Positions 26,589-34,113 of a stretch of DNA of 64,000 nt are shown piece by piece. Source of the stretch: Oscillospiraceae bacterium (lineage in GTDB: Bacteria; Bacillota; Clostridia; Oscillospirales; Oscillospiraceae). Numbering within the stretch: the stretch's first letter is position 1; every line of letters begins with the position of its first letter. Below the pieces are notes generated by a model. It was not told the DNA's origin. It was given only the letters and a program-made list of their open reading frames with translations, and made no database searches. The translations under genes were made by a program, and so were the position numbers. The stretch lies in NCBI GenBank assembly GCA_015068325.1, contig SVKQ01000010.1, forward strand, positions 38,420 through 102,419. Direction: 5' to 3'.

Positions 26589-28178
26589 TCAGTTGACGGG
26601 AGTGATCTCGTTGGGAATGTAGAAGTCATCCATACGAGGAGTAAAGTTGATCTGATTGCTGACGCCGAACAGGTTCTTCAGCTGGCACAGGCAGACATGA
26701 GGACGATCATTAGAGGCAATCGTCTGGATTTCCTTCATCTGCTCAGCGCGCTCCTCCAGATTCATGTTGGTCAGAGCGGCCTGATAGAGCGCTTGGCACT
26801 CCTTGCTGTCATAATCAGTCAGACCCGCCACACGGTTCTTGTCGCCGTAGTGGATCAGGGGATACGCTGCGTCATACTGAGAGTCAGAAAGGCCGATTTG
26901 GATAATCTCCTTGTTTGTCTTAGAGGACCAGGTGTCGCTCAGCACGCTGCCGTCAACGATCTCCAGGTTGACATCAAAGCCAACGGCAGTAAGCATGGCA
27001 GCGCACATCTGTGCGATTTCGCTGTCCATCAGAGTCTTGCCCTTACCGGCAGTGTAGGTGATGGGACAGCCTCCATTGGGATAGCCAGCCTCAGCCAGCA
27101 GTTCCTTAGCGCGCTCAGGATTGTAAAGGTTTGCATTCTCAGAACCGAACAGATCCCAGTTGAAGCCGGTGACGCCGCTGCCTACGCGGGTACGGGTGGG
27201 AGTGCCGGCGCCCTGCAGCAGCTCATTACAAATCTGATCCTTGTCGATGGCCAGCTCGATGGCCTCGCGGACTCTGGGGTCAGCGGTGACGGTGCCTTCG
27301 GTGCAGCGGATGTTTAGCAGCAGGATACGGCTGGTGTCACCGGTGACCATATGATCGTCAGCGCTGCCGTTAATGCGCTCCCACTCATTTGGGGGAACGT
27401 TATCAATGATGTCCACGCCGCCGGTCAGCAGCTCAGACACACGGGTGGAGGACTCAGGGATGGGACGGAACGTAATCTCATCCCAGATACCGGGTTCACC
27501 GTAGTAGGTCTCGTTCTTGACCAGGGTGAAGTGGTCGTTGGGGATCCATTCCTTCAGCTTGTACTGACCGGCCATGATGGGATCCTTGATGTACTCATCC
27601 ATGCCGACTTCCTCAATGTACTTGGAGGGCATGATATCGCCGCCAGACTTGGCCAGCAGGGACAGCAGGTCGGGCTTGGCATCATAGGTGTGGATATAGA
27701 AGCTGTGGTCGTCGATAATCTCCACCTCTTTGATGCCCTTCCAGAAGTTGTTCTCAACCAGGGAGGTGTCGGTGGCCTCACGCTCGATTGTGAACTTCAC
27801 GTCGGCAGAAGTCAAAGGATCACCGTTGGAGAAAACCACATCGTCACGGATGGTCATTTTCCAGGTGGTGTCGTCCACAATCTCATAGTCAGTAACGATC
27901 TCAGGAACCAGAGCCATAGAATTATCACGACGGAACAGTCGCACGCTGATCATCTGGAACATGTTGTCCGTCACGGCCTGTGCGTGTGCCTGAGGATCCA
28001 GGGTCATCAGATCGGAAGAAATGCCGATGGTCAAAACCTTGGGGCTTCCCTCGGCGGGGGTATCAGTGCTGGTAGCGGGATCGGTGCTGGAGGGTTCAGT
28101 GCTCTTGCTGCCGCAGCCCGCCAGAAGGGACAGAGCTGTCAGAGAAGCAAGAAGAAGGGCCAAAACTCTCTTTTTCAT
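26589..28178 (-). CDS. Peptide-binding lipoprotein of the ABC transporter (SBP family 5)
   Basis: 529-residue extracellular solute-binding protein with a lipoprotein signal peptide (LTALSLLAGCGSKSTEP; lipid-anchored cysteine at about 22) followed by a Ser/Thr-rich linker. Family-5 features include KVLTIGISSDLMTLDPQAH and the central DDVVFSNGDPLTSADVKFTIER. It captures the ligand for the four-gene ABC system. Family members bind di- and oligopeptides, but also nickel, opines and glycosides, so the ligand is not proven to be a peptide; the two neighbouring peptidases make it likely. Confidence 0.92.
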   Translation of the reverse strand: MKKRVLALLLASLTALSLLAGCGSKSTEPSSTDPATSTDTPAEGSPKVLTIGISSDLMTLDPQAHAQAVTDNMFQMISVRLFRRDNSMALVPEIVTDYEIVDDTTWKMTIRDDVVFSNGDPLTSADVKFTIEREATDTSLVENNFWKGIKEVEIIDDHSFYIHTYDAKPDLLSLLAKSGGDIMPSKYIEEVGMDEYIKDPIMAGQYKLKEWIPNDHFTLVKNETYYGEPGIWDEITFRPIPESSTRVSELLTGGVDIIDNVPPNEWERINGSADDHMVTGDTSRILLLNIRCTEGTVTADPRVREAIELAIDKDQICNELLQGAGTPTRTRVGSGVTGFNWDLFGSENANLYNPERAKELLAEAGYPNGGCPITYTAGKGKTLMDSEIAQMCAAMLTAVGFDVNLEIVDGSVLSDTWSSKTNKEIIQIGLSDSQYDAAYPLIHYGDKNRVAGLTDYDSKECQALYQAALTNMNLEERAEQMKEIQTIASNDRPHVCLCQLKNLFGVSNQINFTPRMDDFYIPNEITPVN

Positions 28179-28230
28179 TTAAAATCTCCTCTCTACTGTA
28201 TATTTGGTCTTTCGTTTATCTTTCAGGCAG

Positions 28231-29589
28231 TTACGCCTTAGAGAACTTATCAATGACAGTTGCTGTCATCTTGATGCCGAGAATAAAGTCATCTACATAA
28301 ATGTTTTCGTTGGGCGCATGCACCTGAGAAAATTCATTGGCAACACCGTACATGACGCAGGGGATGCCGGTGTCATGGCAGAAGTAGTAGACGCCCATGG
28401 TGCCGGAACTGTTGGGATAGATGGCGGGGGGGATGTGGTAGGTCTCCTCGGAGGCGGCAATAGCGGCTTTTACCAGAGGATTGTTCAGGTCTGTGCGATA
28501 GGCGGGAGCACCGGGCATGGAGACAATCTCCACATCGGTAAACCCGTGCTTGTCAAGGTGCTTACGCAGCAACTCCACCACCCGCTCACGGGTCATGTTA
28601 GGTACCAGGCGGAAGTCCAGCTTCGCCATGGCGTAGGCAGGAAGCACAGTCTTAGAGCCCTGCTCAATATAGCCACTCTTGATGCCGCAGATGTTGCAGG
28701 TAGGAGCATAGATCAGCTTCTTCAGCAGGTCTGTTCCAGAGACGCCATTGACAAAGCCGTCCATTTCCATCTTATCCAGGACGCTCTTTTCGTTATAGGG
28801 AATGCTCTCCAGGAAAGCCAGGTCTTTTTCCGTCAAAGGCGCCACATCATCGTAGAAGCCATCGATGAGAACCTCGTCTTTCTCGTTCTTCAGAGTGTTT
28901 AGAGCCCAAACAAGACGCCAGGCAGCATTCTTCCAGATAGGAGAATTGGAGGAGTGGGCGTCGATGTTGGCAGTACGGACCCGCAGTTCAACGTAAGCCA
29001 AGCCCTTCACACCCAGTGTAATGTGCGCCGGGCCATTGGTATCACGCCCTCCGCCTTCCCACACAACACCATCGGCAGCTACCTTATCAGGATAGAGCTG
29101 TGGGAATCCGGCCAGATGAGGACTGCCTATCTCTTCTTCGCCCTCATAAATCACCTTGATATTCATAGGCAACTTGCCATAGACTTTCTGGTAGGCGTCA
29201 ATTGCCATGAGACGCGAGAGCATTTGTCCCTTATTGTCAGCAGTACCACGAGAAATAACCTTGCCATCCTTGATAGTTCCGCTGAAGGGCCCCACTTCCC
29301 ATTCATCAATAGGATCCACAGGCTGCACATCGTAATGATTGTAGAACATCAGCGTGCGGTCACTTTCGCCTTTAAGGAAGCCGTATACAATCGGATATCC
29401 ATCGGTAGGGATCTCTTCCACTTCGAATCCCATCCCACGGAGCGTTTCCTTTACCAAGTCTGCCATCTCACGCATACCAGTATTGGTCGCAGCAATGCTG
29501 GGCTGACGCAGGAATTTTTGCAGCAGAGCAAGATACTCATCCTGATGCGCATCAATATACGTCCGGATTTTATCCATTTGGACCTCCAT
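28231..29589 (-). CDS. M20-family metallopeptidase (dipeptidase-like)
   Basis: 452-residue dinuclear-zinc peptidase. Metal and catalytic residues are visible in NHYDVQPVDPIDEW, ISRGTADNKGQ (bridging Asp) and YEGEEEIGSPHL (general base Glu plus metal Glu); the late histidine is in FSQVHAPNENI. The length and the dimerisation insert fit the M20 dipeptidase/acetylornithine deacetylase group, which splits dipeptides or N-acyl amino acids in the cytosol. First gene of the operon. An alternative ATG four codons later (29577) has the stronger GGAGG site. Promoter and a candidate operator lie directly upstream. Confidence 0.9.
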   Translation of the reverse strand: MEVQMDKIRTYIDAHQDEYLALLQKFLRQPSIAATNTGMREMADLVKETLRGMGFEVEEIPTDGYPIVYGFLKGESDRTLMFYNHYDVQPVDPIDEWEVGPFSGTIKDGKVISRGTADNKGQMLSRLMAIDAYQKVYGKLPMNIKVIYEGEEEIGSPHLAGFPQLYPDKVAADGVVWEGGGRDTNGPAHITLGVKGLAYVELRVRTANIDAHSSNSPIWKNAAWRLVWALNTLKNEKDEVLIDGFYDDVAPLTEKDLAFLESIPYNEKSVLDKMEMDGFVNGVSGTDLLKKLIYAPTCNICGIKSGYIEQGSKTVLPAYAMAKLDFRLVPNMTRERVVELLRKHLDKHGFTDVEIVSMPGAPAYRTDLNNPLVKAAIAASEETYHIPPAIYPNSSGTMGVYYFCHDTGIPCVMYGVANEFSQVHAPNENIYVDDFILGIKMTATVIDKFSKA

Positions 29590-29638
29590 TCACATTTCTC
29601 CTTTTTATTTAGTTGATTAAATTTTATTGATTTTTTAG

Positions 29639-29663
29639 AATATTTATTTAGTTTCTAAATATT
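29639..29663. promoter_or_regulatory. Candidate MarR operator upstream of the peptidase operon
   Basis: AATATTTA and TAAATATT form a palindrome with a nine-base spacer, overlapped by a second pair TTTAGAA/TTCTAAA. It lies just downstream of the -10 box at 29680-29685, where a bound repressor would block transcription. The MarR gene next door is the obvious candidate (inference). Confidence 0.5.
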
Positions 29664-29679
29664 GATTAATTTGGAGAGT

Positions 29680-29708
29680 ATATTAGCATATCATACGAAT
29701 TTTGTCAA
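29680..29708 (-). promoter_or_regulatory. Promoter of the peptidase/ABC/dehydratase operon
   Basis: Minus-strand TTGACA, exactly 17 bases, then TAATAT. It is about 90 bases before the M20 peptidase start and is the best promoter seen for the long leftward gene series. Confidence 0.8.
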
Positions 29709-29814
29709 TCTATATGCGACCGCTTTTATATCACAAAATTGTAGAAAAAAAGCAGAAATTTTTGTTAGTTTATAAAGCTTTAACGCATTACCCACCAAAA
29801 AGTACAATGACATA

Positions 29815-29852
29815 GGAAGAGCCATTTTTCTGTTCAGAAAAATGGCTCTTCC
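29815..29852. terminator. Terminator between the MarR gene and the operon
   Basis: A perfect 18-bp stem (GGAAGAGCCATTTTTCTG and complement) with a two-base loop lies just past the MarR stop, with a T-rich stretch a few bases further on. It separates the regulator from the operon. Confidence 0.7.
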
Positions 29853-29863
29853 TCTTCAATATT

Positions 29864-30376
29864 TTAATATCCCTTCCAATGGGTCTCTGGATGTTCCTGA
29901 AGAACCCCGCAGTAGCACTCGATCACTTTATAAAACGCCCGCAGTTCTTCTTCACTGCATTCTTCCAACAGATATCCCACAATATGAGTGTCATCCTGAA
30001 AGTCCCGGATGGTATATTCATTGATAGTCTCAACACCCTGATCTGTTACGTACAGCCCCATTGCACGACTGCCGGTATCGTTTTTTTCTCGGTAAATAAA
30101 ACCCTTTTCCTCAATTTTTTTCAACATTTGGGAAAGAGCGCCCCGTGTACGGCTCCACCGTTTGCAAATCTCTGCGGCAGTAATCCCTGGATAATCATTC
30201 ACGAGCATAATAATCCGCATTTCCAACATAGTCAGTCGCTGTCCGTGACTATTGATTTCTACATTATTAAGAAGTCCTCCGACGATCATAATGAAATCAT
30301 ATAATCCGCCAGCACGATGATTGATTCGCCTCAACACCTGATTAATAGATGCCACTCGTGCCTTTGACTCCGGCAA
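29864..30376 (-). CDS. MarR-family transcriptional regulator
   Basis: I chose the TTG at 30376 behind GAGGAGG (six-base spacing) over the track's GTG at 30406, giving 170 residues. The winged helix-turn-helix runs through LTMLEMRIIMLVNDYPGITAAEICKRWSRTRGALSQMLKKIEEKGFIYREKNDTGSRAMGLYVT, followed by a C-terminal dimer helix. MarR proteins repress until a small acidic or aromatic ligand binds. It is divergent from nothing and lies upstream of, and on the same strand as, the peptidase operon, which has a palindrome after its -10. It probably senses the imported compound or its product (inference). Confidence 0.85.
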   Translation of the reverse strand: MPESKARVASINQVLRRINHRAGGLYDFIMIVGGLLNNVEINSHGQRLTMLEMRIIMLVNDYPGITAAEICKRWSRTRGALSQMLKKIEEKGFIYREKNDTGSRAMGLYVTDQGVETINEYTIRDFQDDTHIVGYLLEECSEEELRAFYKVIECYCGVLQEHPETHWKGY

Positions 30377-30552
30377 AATAACACCTCCTCGTTCCACCTT
30401 CCGCACATGTGAAAGAATTTAAAAAGTATACTGTATCCTGGTTTTTCCTCTATGTAGCGCTAGATATCAGTGCCATTATACTGCGATGTTTATATGCTAT
30501 ACTATACGGGTGGTTTTGTCAAGGCTCACCATATTTGCTTACCACCTTTTGC

Positions 30553-30975
30553 GGTCTGGTTCACACGATGACCGTCACAGCGGCAAACGAGCATGACATC
30601 ACCCAGACAGCGAACTTACTTCGGGAAGATGACGAGGTAGTCTATGGGGATTCGGGATATCTTGGAGTGCAAAAGCGCCCCGAAATCGCAAGCAACGAGC
30701 ATTTTTCAAAAATTGATTTCCGTATTAACCGCCGCCCCAGCAGTCTTCCCAGGGTCAGTGACAACGCGATTGACTGGGAGCGTTATATTGAAAACCGCAA
30801 ATCCGCGGTGCGCTGCAAAGTAGAGCACGCGTTCCGGATCATCAAGTGTCAGTTCGGCTACAGGAAAACCGTGTATCGTGGTCTGAAGAAAAACGAGAAC
30901 CGACTGTACGCCATGTTCGCTCGCGCGAATCTGTATGCGCTTGCCATCGCCGGACGAAAACTTTCCACAACCTGA
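30553..30975 (+). pseudogene. IS5-family transposase, C-terminal fragment
   Basis: From GLVHTMTVTAANEHD onward the frame matches the second half of IS5-type DDE transposases, with YGDSGYLG (second catalytic Asp) and the late CKVEHAFRIIKCQFGYRK (catalytic Glu). The first half, including the first Asp, is absent; the 48 codons before 30553 are unrelated AT-rich DNA. The fragment ends with a normal C-terminus and a short T-rich stretch. It marks the right edge of the cargo operon. Confidence 0.88.
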
Positions 30976-31534
30976 CATAGGGGCAGTCTGCCCTTTTTTA
31001 GAAAAAGGAGCAGAAAAGCAGTGGACTAGCGGCTATTTTGCGCTGAAATTACCTTAATCAAGCGCAAATGGCGGTTAATACATTGAGTAGAAACAGAATA
31101 AAGGCTATTATTCAGAGGTTCCCTAAAACCGAGCGTGCCACACAGGTTATTCCTGCGTCATCTCCACGTTGTCTTCAGTAGGCGGGAATGGAAAACATAC
31201 ACTCCTATGATACCCTGGCAGTCTATATCCCTATAGAAGATTAGGGCAGCCCGCTTTCGAAAAATGATACAAAAACGTCCCGGAACCCATTGCGCCGCAA
31301 TGGATTCCGGGATCGTTTCTTTCTGATTCTGCCTGGGACGCGAAAAATACATAACAATTTCCATATTTTGGGTATTTGTTTGACTGTTGTTTTCCTGCAG
31401 TTACCGCAATCTACAAAGCTCATACCGGGCAATGATAAAGGTTCGTTTGACTGTCGCCAGGTCTACAGGAGAGGATACTCAACGTATAACGTAGACGATT
31501 GAAAACGCAGGAACTGGAACGATTACATTACGAC

Positions 31535-31586
31535 TACGCATAACGTAAACAAAAAGATATGTTGACGATCAGCTACGTTATGCGTA
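31535..31586. repeat. Perfect 13-bp inverted repeat, with a third ATAACGTA copy nearby
   Basis: TACGCATAACGTA (31535-31547) and TACGTTATGCGTA (31574-31586) are perfect inverses separated by 26 bases. A further CGTATAACGTAGAC lies at 31483-31496. Such spaced copies look like binding sites for a recombinase or regulator, or the end of a lost element. Confidence 0.6.
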
Positions 31587-31614
31587 ACAAATGGCGCTTC
31601 CGCACAAACGCCAA

Positions 31615-31702
31615 GTAGACAATATGTAATGACCTCCGATTTGTAGCATCGTGGATTTACCTGTATAATGTAGGTGTTCACAAACTACAAAAACAGGGAT
31701 TA
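31615..31702 (+). repeat. Uninterrupted copy of the IS110-end-like repeat
   Basis: These 88 bases are the exact inverse of the sequence split by IS66 at 9302-9350 and 12187-12232. It contains a TATAAT-type box (31664-31669). Because the left copy adjoins an IS110-type transposase fragment, the sequence may be the noncoding end of that element. It flanks the cargo operon in inverted orientation relative to the left copy. Confidence 0.85.
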
Positions 31703-31949
31703 GCCAATCCGTTTGTCTCATGGTAAACTGATGGCGTATTGATTCAATGAACTTCCCCAGAACGGGCCTTGTTATGCAGTGAGCTGAGGATGTGGAACAT
31801 CCCGGCAGGTTGAACGGCTTTTGTCAGGAATGCGCTTACGCTCTCGAGCGACAACACTGTGCGTAATCCTCTTTCTGTAAAATGCCAAAAATAATTTCAA
31901 ATTAGGCACGAATTAACACGAAATAACACTAGATAAACTCTCAAAAAGT

Positions 31950-31978
31950 TTGACATCTTCGATATCTTGTGCTAATAT
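31950..31978 (+). promoter_or_regulatory. Consensus promoter for a putative structured RNA
   Basis: TTGACA, exactly 17 bases, TAATAT. No good ribosome-binding site with a long frame follows; instead a hairpin-rich stretch runs 330 bases to a strong terminator. Confidence 0.75.
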
Positions 31979-31984
31979 AATCTT

Positions 31985-32348
31985 GTTTTTATTAGATATG
32001 CCCACTCCCGGCCAGTGGAAATTGCTAAGTTGTGAAGCGTACCTCGGATATGGTCGCTATGACTCTGCACGATTGTGCAGTATTGATTGCCCCTCAGGGG
32101 TATTGGGATCTGTTTCCGCCCGTCTGATGGTGTCTATGGCTTTGCACCCATGGAACTTCGGCACCTGCGTACATCATTGTCTGTAGGAATGTTGCGGGAA
32201 TCGGATCGGTTTGGGATTTACCTGCTTTTGCAGGGATTGTAGGTATTTGGGACAGCACTGTTTTGGATAATTGTGCAGTCCCGGTTTTAGGATGAATATT
32301 GCTTACTAGAGGTCTGAAAAAGGCGAAAGCCGTTTTCAGACCTTTTTG
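31985..32348 (+). ncRNA. Putative structured noncoding RNA, about 360 nt, unknown family
   Basis: Starts a few bases after a consensus promoter and ends in a perfect terminator. Between them are perfect local hairpins: CTGCAC-GATT-GTGCAG (32065-32080), CCCC-TCA-GGGG (32090-32100), CCTGC-TTTT-GCAGG (32221-32234), and a longer stem GGGAC-A-GCAC pairing with GTGC-A-GTCCC (32249-32282) with a symmetric A-A mismatch. The longest plus-strand frame (78 codons) has no recognisable product. I do not recognise tmRNA, RNase P or SRP RNA signatures. Candidates to test are 6S RNA, raiA, ROOL, GOLLD or a new class. It is carried on the island between insertion-sequence relics and recombinases. Confidence 0.55.
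32310..32348 (+). terminator. Strong terminator of the putative RNA
   Basis: AGGTCTGAAAA pairs perfectly with TTTTCAGACCT; inside, GGC-GAAA-GCC forms a tetraloop-capped extension; TTTTT follows. It is one of the cleanest intrinsic terminators in the window. Confidence 0.9.
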
Positions 32349-32349
32349 T

Positions 32350-32905
32350 ATCCATTTTTGAAGAAGAAAGCCCGGTTCCGGTTCAGGACTTGTCTCCCTG
32401 AACTGCTGCGGGCGAGGAGGTTTTTGTATGTTGAAGCTTTTTATTACCAGAGGAAATGATTTCAGACCGGTCTGGACTGCTGGTCACTCCCGCTTCTGGC
32501 AAAGCGGGAGGTCCTTTTACCACGTCATCCAGCAGTGCCAGTTGTTGGGCTTTGTATCCGGGCAGTCAGAGTGTCCGGCCGGTTATACAAAGCATCCCCA
32601 GCAAATCAGACCTGCACCGGAAGGTCGAAGAACACCAGCGGCATGTGCGTCGCAGCCGTTCCCAACGGTCGTGTTCGCCGCAGTCTCACCAGGCAGGGAG
32701 TTTCCATCCCTATGCGGCGTTGATACTAAACAGCCAATTTCATAAACAGAGACAGAGAACGGAACAGAGTTCCTAAACGTTGATACAGCAAGGTTTCCTC
32801 ATGTGATCGGTTCCTGTTTCTGCGGAGATCATCCGGAAACGGGGCGTTTGTGCCAACGGGTGTACTGCGTCCATTGGGCATTTCAGAACACAGGAGGAAC
32901 CTTTT
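32350..32905 (+). other. Hairpin-rich region ahead of the recombinase
   Basis: Several long stems follow one another: GCCCG/CGGGC enclosing GTTCAGG/CCTGAAC (32370-32413); CTGG-A-CTGCTGG (32472-32483) pairing with CCAGCAG-TG-CCAG (32529-32541) around the perfect nine-pair hairpin CTCCCGCTT/AAGCGGGAG (32487-32510); GCTTTGTAT/ATACAAAGC (32549-32593); CCGTT-CCC-AACGG (32656-32668) inside GCGGC/GCCGC; and CCTGTTTC/GAAACGGG (32813-32842). All three forward frames are open for long stretches and none resembles a known protein. It may be a second structured RNA, an extended leader of the recombinase mRNA, or a recombination site. Confidence 0.5.
32428..32745 (+). CDS. Doubtful small ORF with a strong ribosome-binding site
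   Basis: An ATG at 32428 has GAGGAGG seven bases upstream, one of the better sites in the island, and opens a 105-codon frame (MLKLFITRGNDF...). The residues are not recognisable and become rich in Pro, Ser and Cys. The same bases can pair into long stems, and another frame is open over the same stretch, so the frame may be accidental within an RNA. Listed because of the start signal only. Confidence 0.25.
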   Translation: MLKLFITRGNDFRPVWTAGHSRFWQSGRSFYHVIQQCQLLGFVSGQSECPAGYTKHPQQIRPAPEGRRTPAACASQPFPTVVFAAVSPGREFPSLCGVDTKQPIS

Positions 32906-32908
32906 CAT

Positions 32909-33826
32909 ATGAGGATCAAGATTCAACAAGTCGGCATTTATGAGACACTGGTTGCACAGTTGGATCGTATTTTCCGGCACAATCGGCAAGGCAGCTTTCA
33001 TACGAAGCGGCGTTATTATGAGGCCATGAAGCGATTCTGCGCCTACTTGTCCGATGTGTACCATCTGCAGAAGCTATCCAACATCAGCGGCAAGCATCTG
33101 GTCAGTTATGTGATCTATCTGCAGGGCACCGGTAAATCGGCCAGTACTATTAAAACAGATCTGGCTGCCATCCGGTTTTTCCATGACAAAATGGATCACA
33201 AGTACACGCTGCCTTCCAACGACGAATTAGGTGTTGCATTGGAACGTCGCAGATTCGGACAGGATGACCGCACCTGGAGCATGACGGAGTTCAACAAGAT
33301 GCTGGGCAAGGCGTTGGCGATTGACCGCTATGACTTCATCCTTGCACTTTACCTGGCCCGGTATGCCGGCCTGCGTATCCATGAGTGCTTCCGCATCGAC
33401 ACCGCCACGGCAGAGCGGGCGCTTCGGGAGAACGCCATTACCATCAAGGGCAAGGGCGGCAAAGTGCGGACTGTCCCCATCAATGAGCAGATTGCCATTG
33501 CCATGCGGAAGCAGCTGGAGCGCACGCCACGGGGACATAAGCTGCTGGTGCCCGATGACATGCCCACGGATCGGGCTATCAACCATCTGCAATTCTTCAT
33601 CATGCGGCACCGGGACGAAGTGCGGGATGTGGATTCTGATCGCCCGATGACCTTCCATGGACTTCGCCATATCTACGCGGCAGAGAAATACCAAGAGCTG
33701 GTCTACAGCGGCAAGAGTCCTCTGGACGCCCATTTCGAGGTCTCCCACCTTCTGGGCCATGAACGGCCGGATGTGACCAACATCTATCTGGCCTCCGTGA
33801 GAAAGGGTGATAAGCATGGCCAGTAA
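32909..33826 (+). CDS. Tyrosine recombinase/integrase
   Basis: 305-residue site-specific recombinase. An N-terminal SAM-like core-binding domain spans residues about 10-110 (MKRFCAYLSDVYHLQKLSNISGKHLVSYVIYL). The catalytic domain contains the first arginine in YAGLRIHECFRI, a lysine in KGKGGKVRTVPI, HGLRHIYA (HxxR), LLGHERPD and the tyrosine in VTNIYLASV. All catalytic residues are present. The frame opens at ATG 32909 (MRIKIQQVGIYE) shortly after AGGAGGAAC. It overlaps the excisionase start and therefore belongs with it; it could be the partner or a second recombinase of the island. Its att site is unknown. Confidence 0.88.
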   Translation: MRIKIQQVGIYETLVAQLDRIFRHNRQGSFHTKRRYYEAMKRFCAYLSDVYHLQKLSNISGKHLVSYVIYLQGTGKSASTIKTDLAAIRFFHDKMDHKYTLPSNDELGVALERRRFGQDDRTWSMTEFNKMLGKALAIDRYDFILALYLARYAGLRIHECFRIDTATAERALRENAITIKGKGGKVRTVPINEQIAIAMRKQLERTPRGHKLLVPDDMPTDRAINHLQFFIMRHRDEVRDVDSDRPMTFHGLRHIYAAEKYQELVYSGKSPLDAHFEVSHLLGHERPDVTNIYLASVRKGDKHGQ

Positions 33827-34010
33827 ATATCGCTCTTACGATGAACTCCCGCTGACCCTTCGGGTAGAGGACCTGATGCCCATTCTCGACATCGGACGGA
33901 ATACGGCGTATGAGCTGATCCGCTGTGGAAAGATCCGCAGCATTCGGATCGGTAAGCAGCTCCGCATCCCCAAGCAAGCGCTGATCGACTATCTTTCGGA
34001 CGATGACTGA
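33816..34010 (+). CDS. xis: Excisionase-type helix-turn-helix protein
   Basis: I chose the ATG at 33816 (MASKYRSYDELPLTLRVED), giving 64 residues, over the GTG at 33807. The core LRVEDLMPILDIGRNTAYELIRCGKIRSIRIGKQLRIPKQALIDYL is the standard MerR-like excisionase/DNA-binding fold. It overlaps the upstream recombinase stop, and the Tn916-type integrase follows about 100 bases later; this xis-int order is common in clostridial integrative elements. It would bend DNA at the attachment sites to favour excision. Confidence 0.88.
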   Translation: MASKYRSYDELPLTLRVEDLMPILDIGRNTAYELIRCGKIRSIRIGKQLRIPKQALIDYLSDDD

Positions 34011-34064
34011 CTGCCTCGCCAGATTTCACAATTTGTTCGATTGACCGCTTGCCGCGCGGGGAGT

Positions 34065-34080
34065 ATCATGAAACCATGAT
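34065..34080. promoter_or_regulatory. Palindrome before the integrase gene
   Basis: ATCATG-AAAC-CATGAT is a perfect 6-bp inverted repeat 33 bases before the integrase start, between xis and int. It could be an operator or an Xis/Int binding site. Confidence 0.35.
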
Positions 34081-34113
34081 TTTCTCTGCGCGGCGAAAGG
34101 AGGATTTTTCATT

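Larger units (their letters stand above)
30976..31949. other. Long intergenic stretch with repeats, no gene seen
   Basis: No reading frame here looks coding; the short track ORFs have no recognisable product. It contains the 13-bp inverted repeat at 31535-31586 and the intact IS110-end-like repeat at 31615-31702. The remainder resembles accumulated ends of insertion elements. Confidence 0.6.

Noticed and set aside
32456-32776. Alternative 106-codon frame over the hairpin-rich region
   Set aside because: Ser/Arg/Gln-rich, no ribosome-binding site, and competes with two other open frames and with long RNA stems.
32350-32905. Integron attC array serving the tyrosine recombinase
   Set aside because: One GTTRRRY match (GTTGGGC near 32544) but no matching RYYYAAC partner or repeated cassette spacing; the recombinase lacks any sign of the integron-specific insert.
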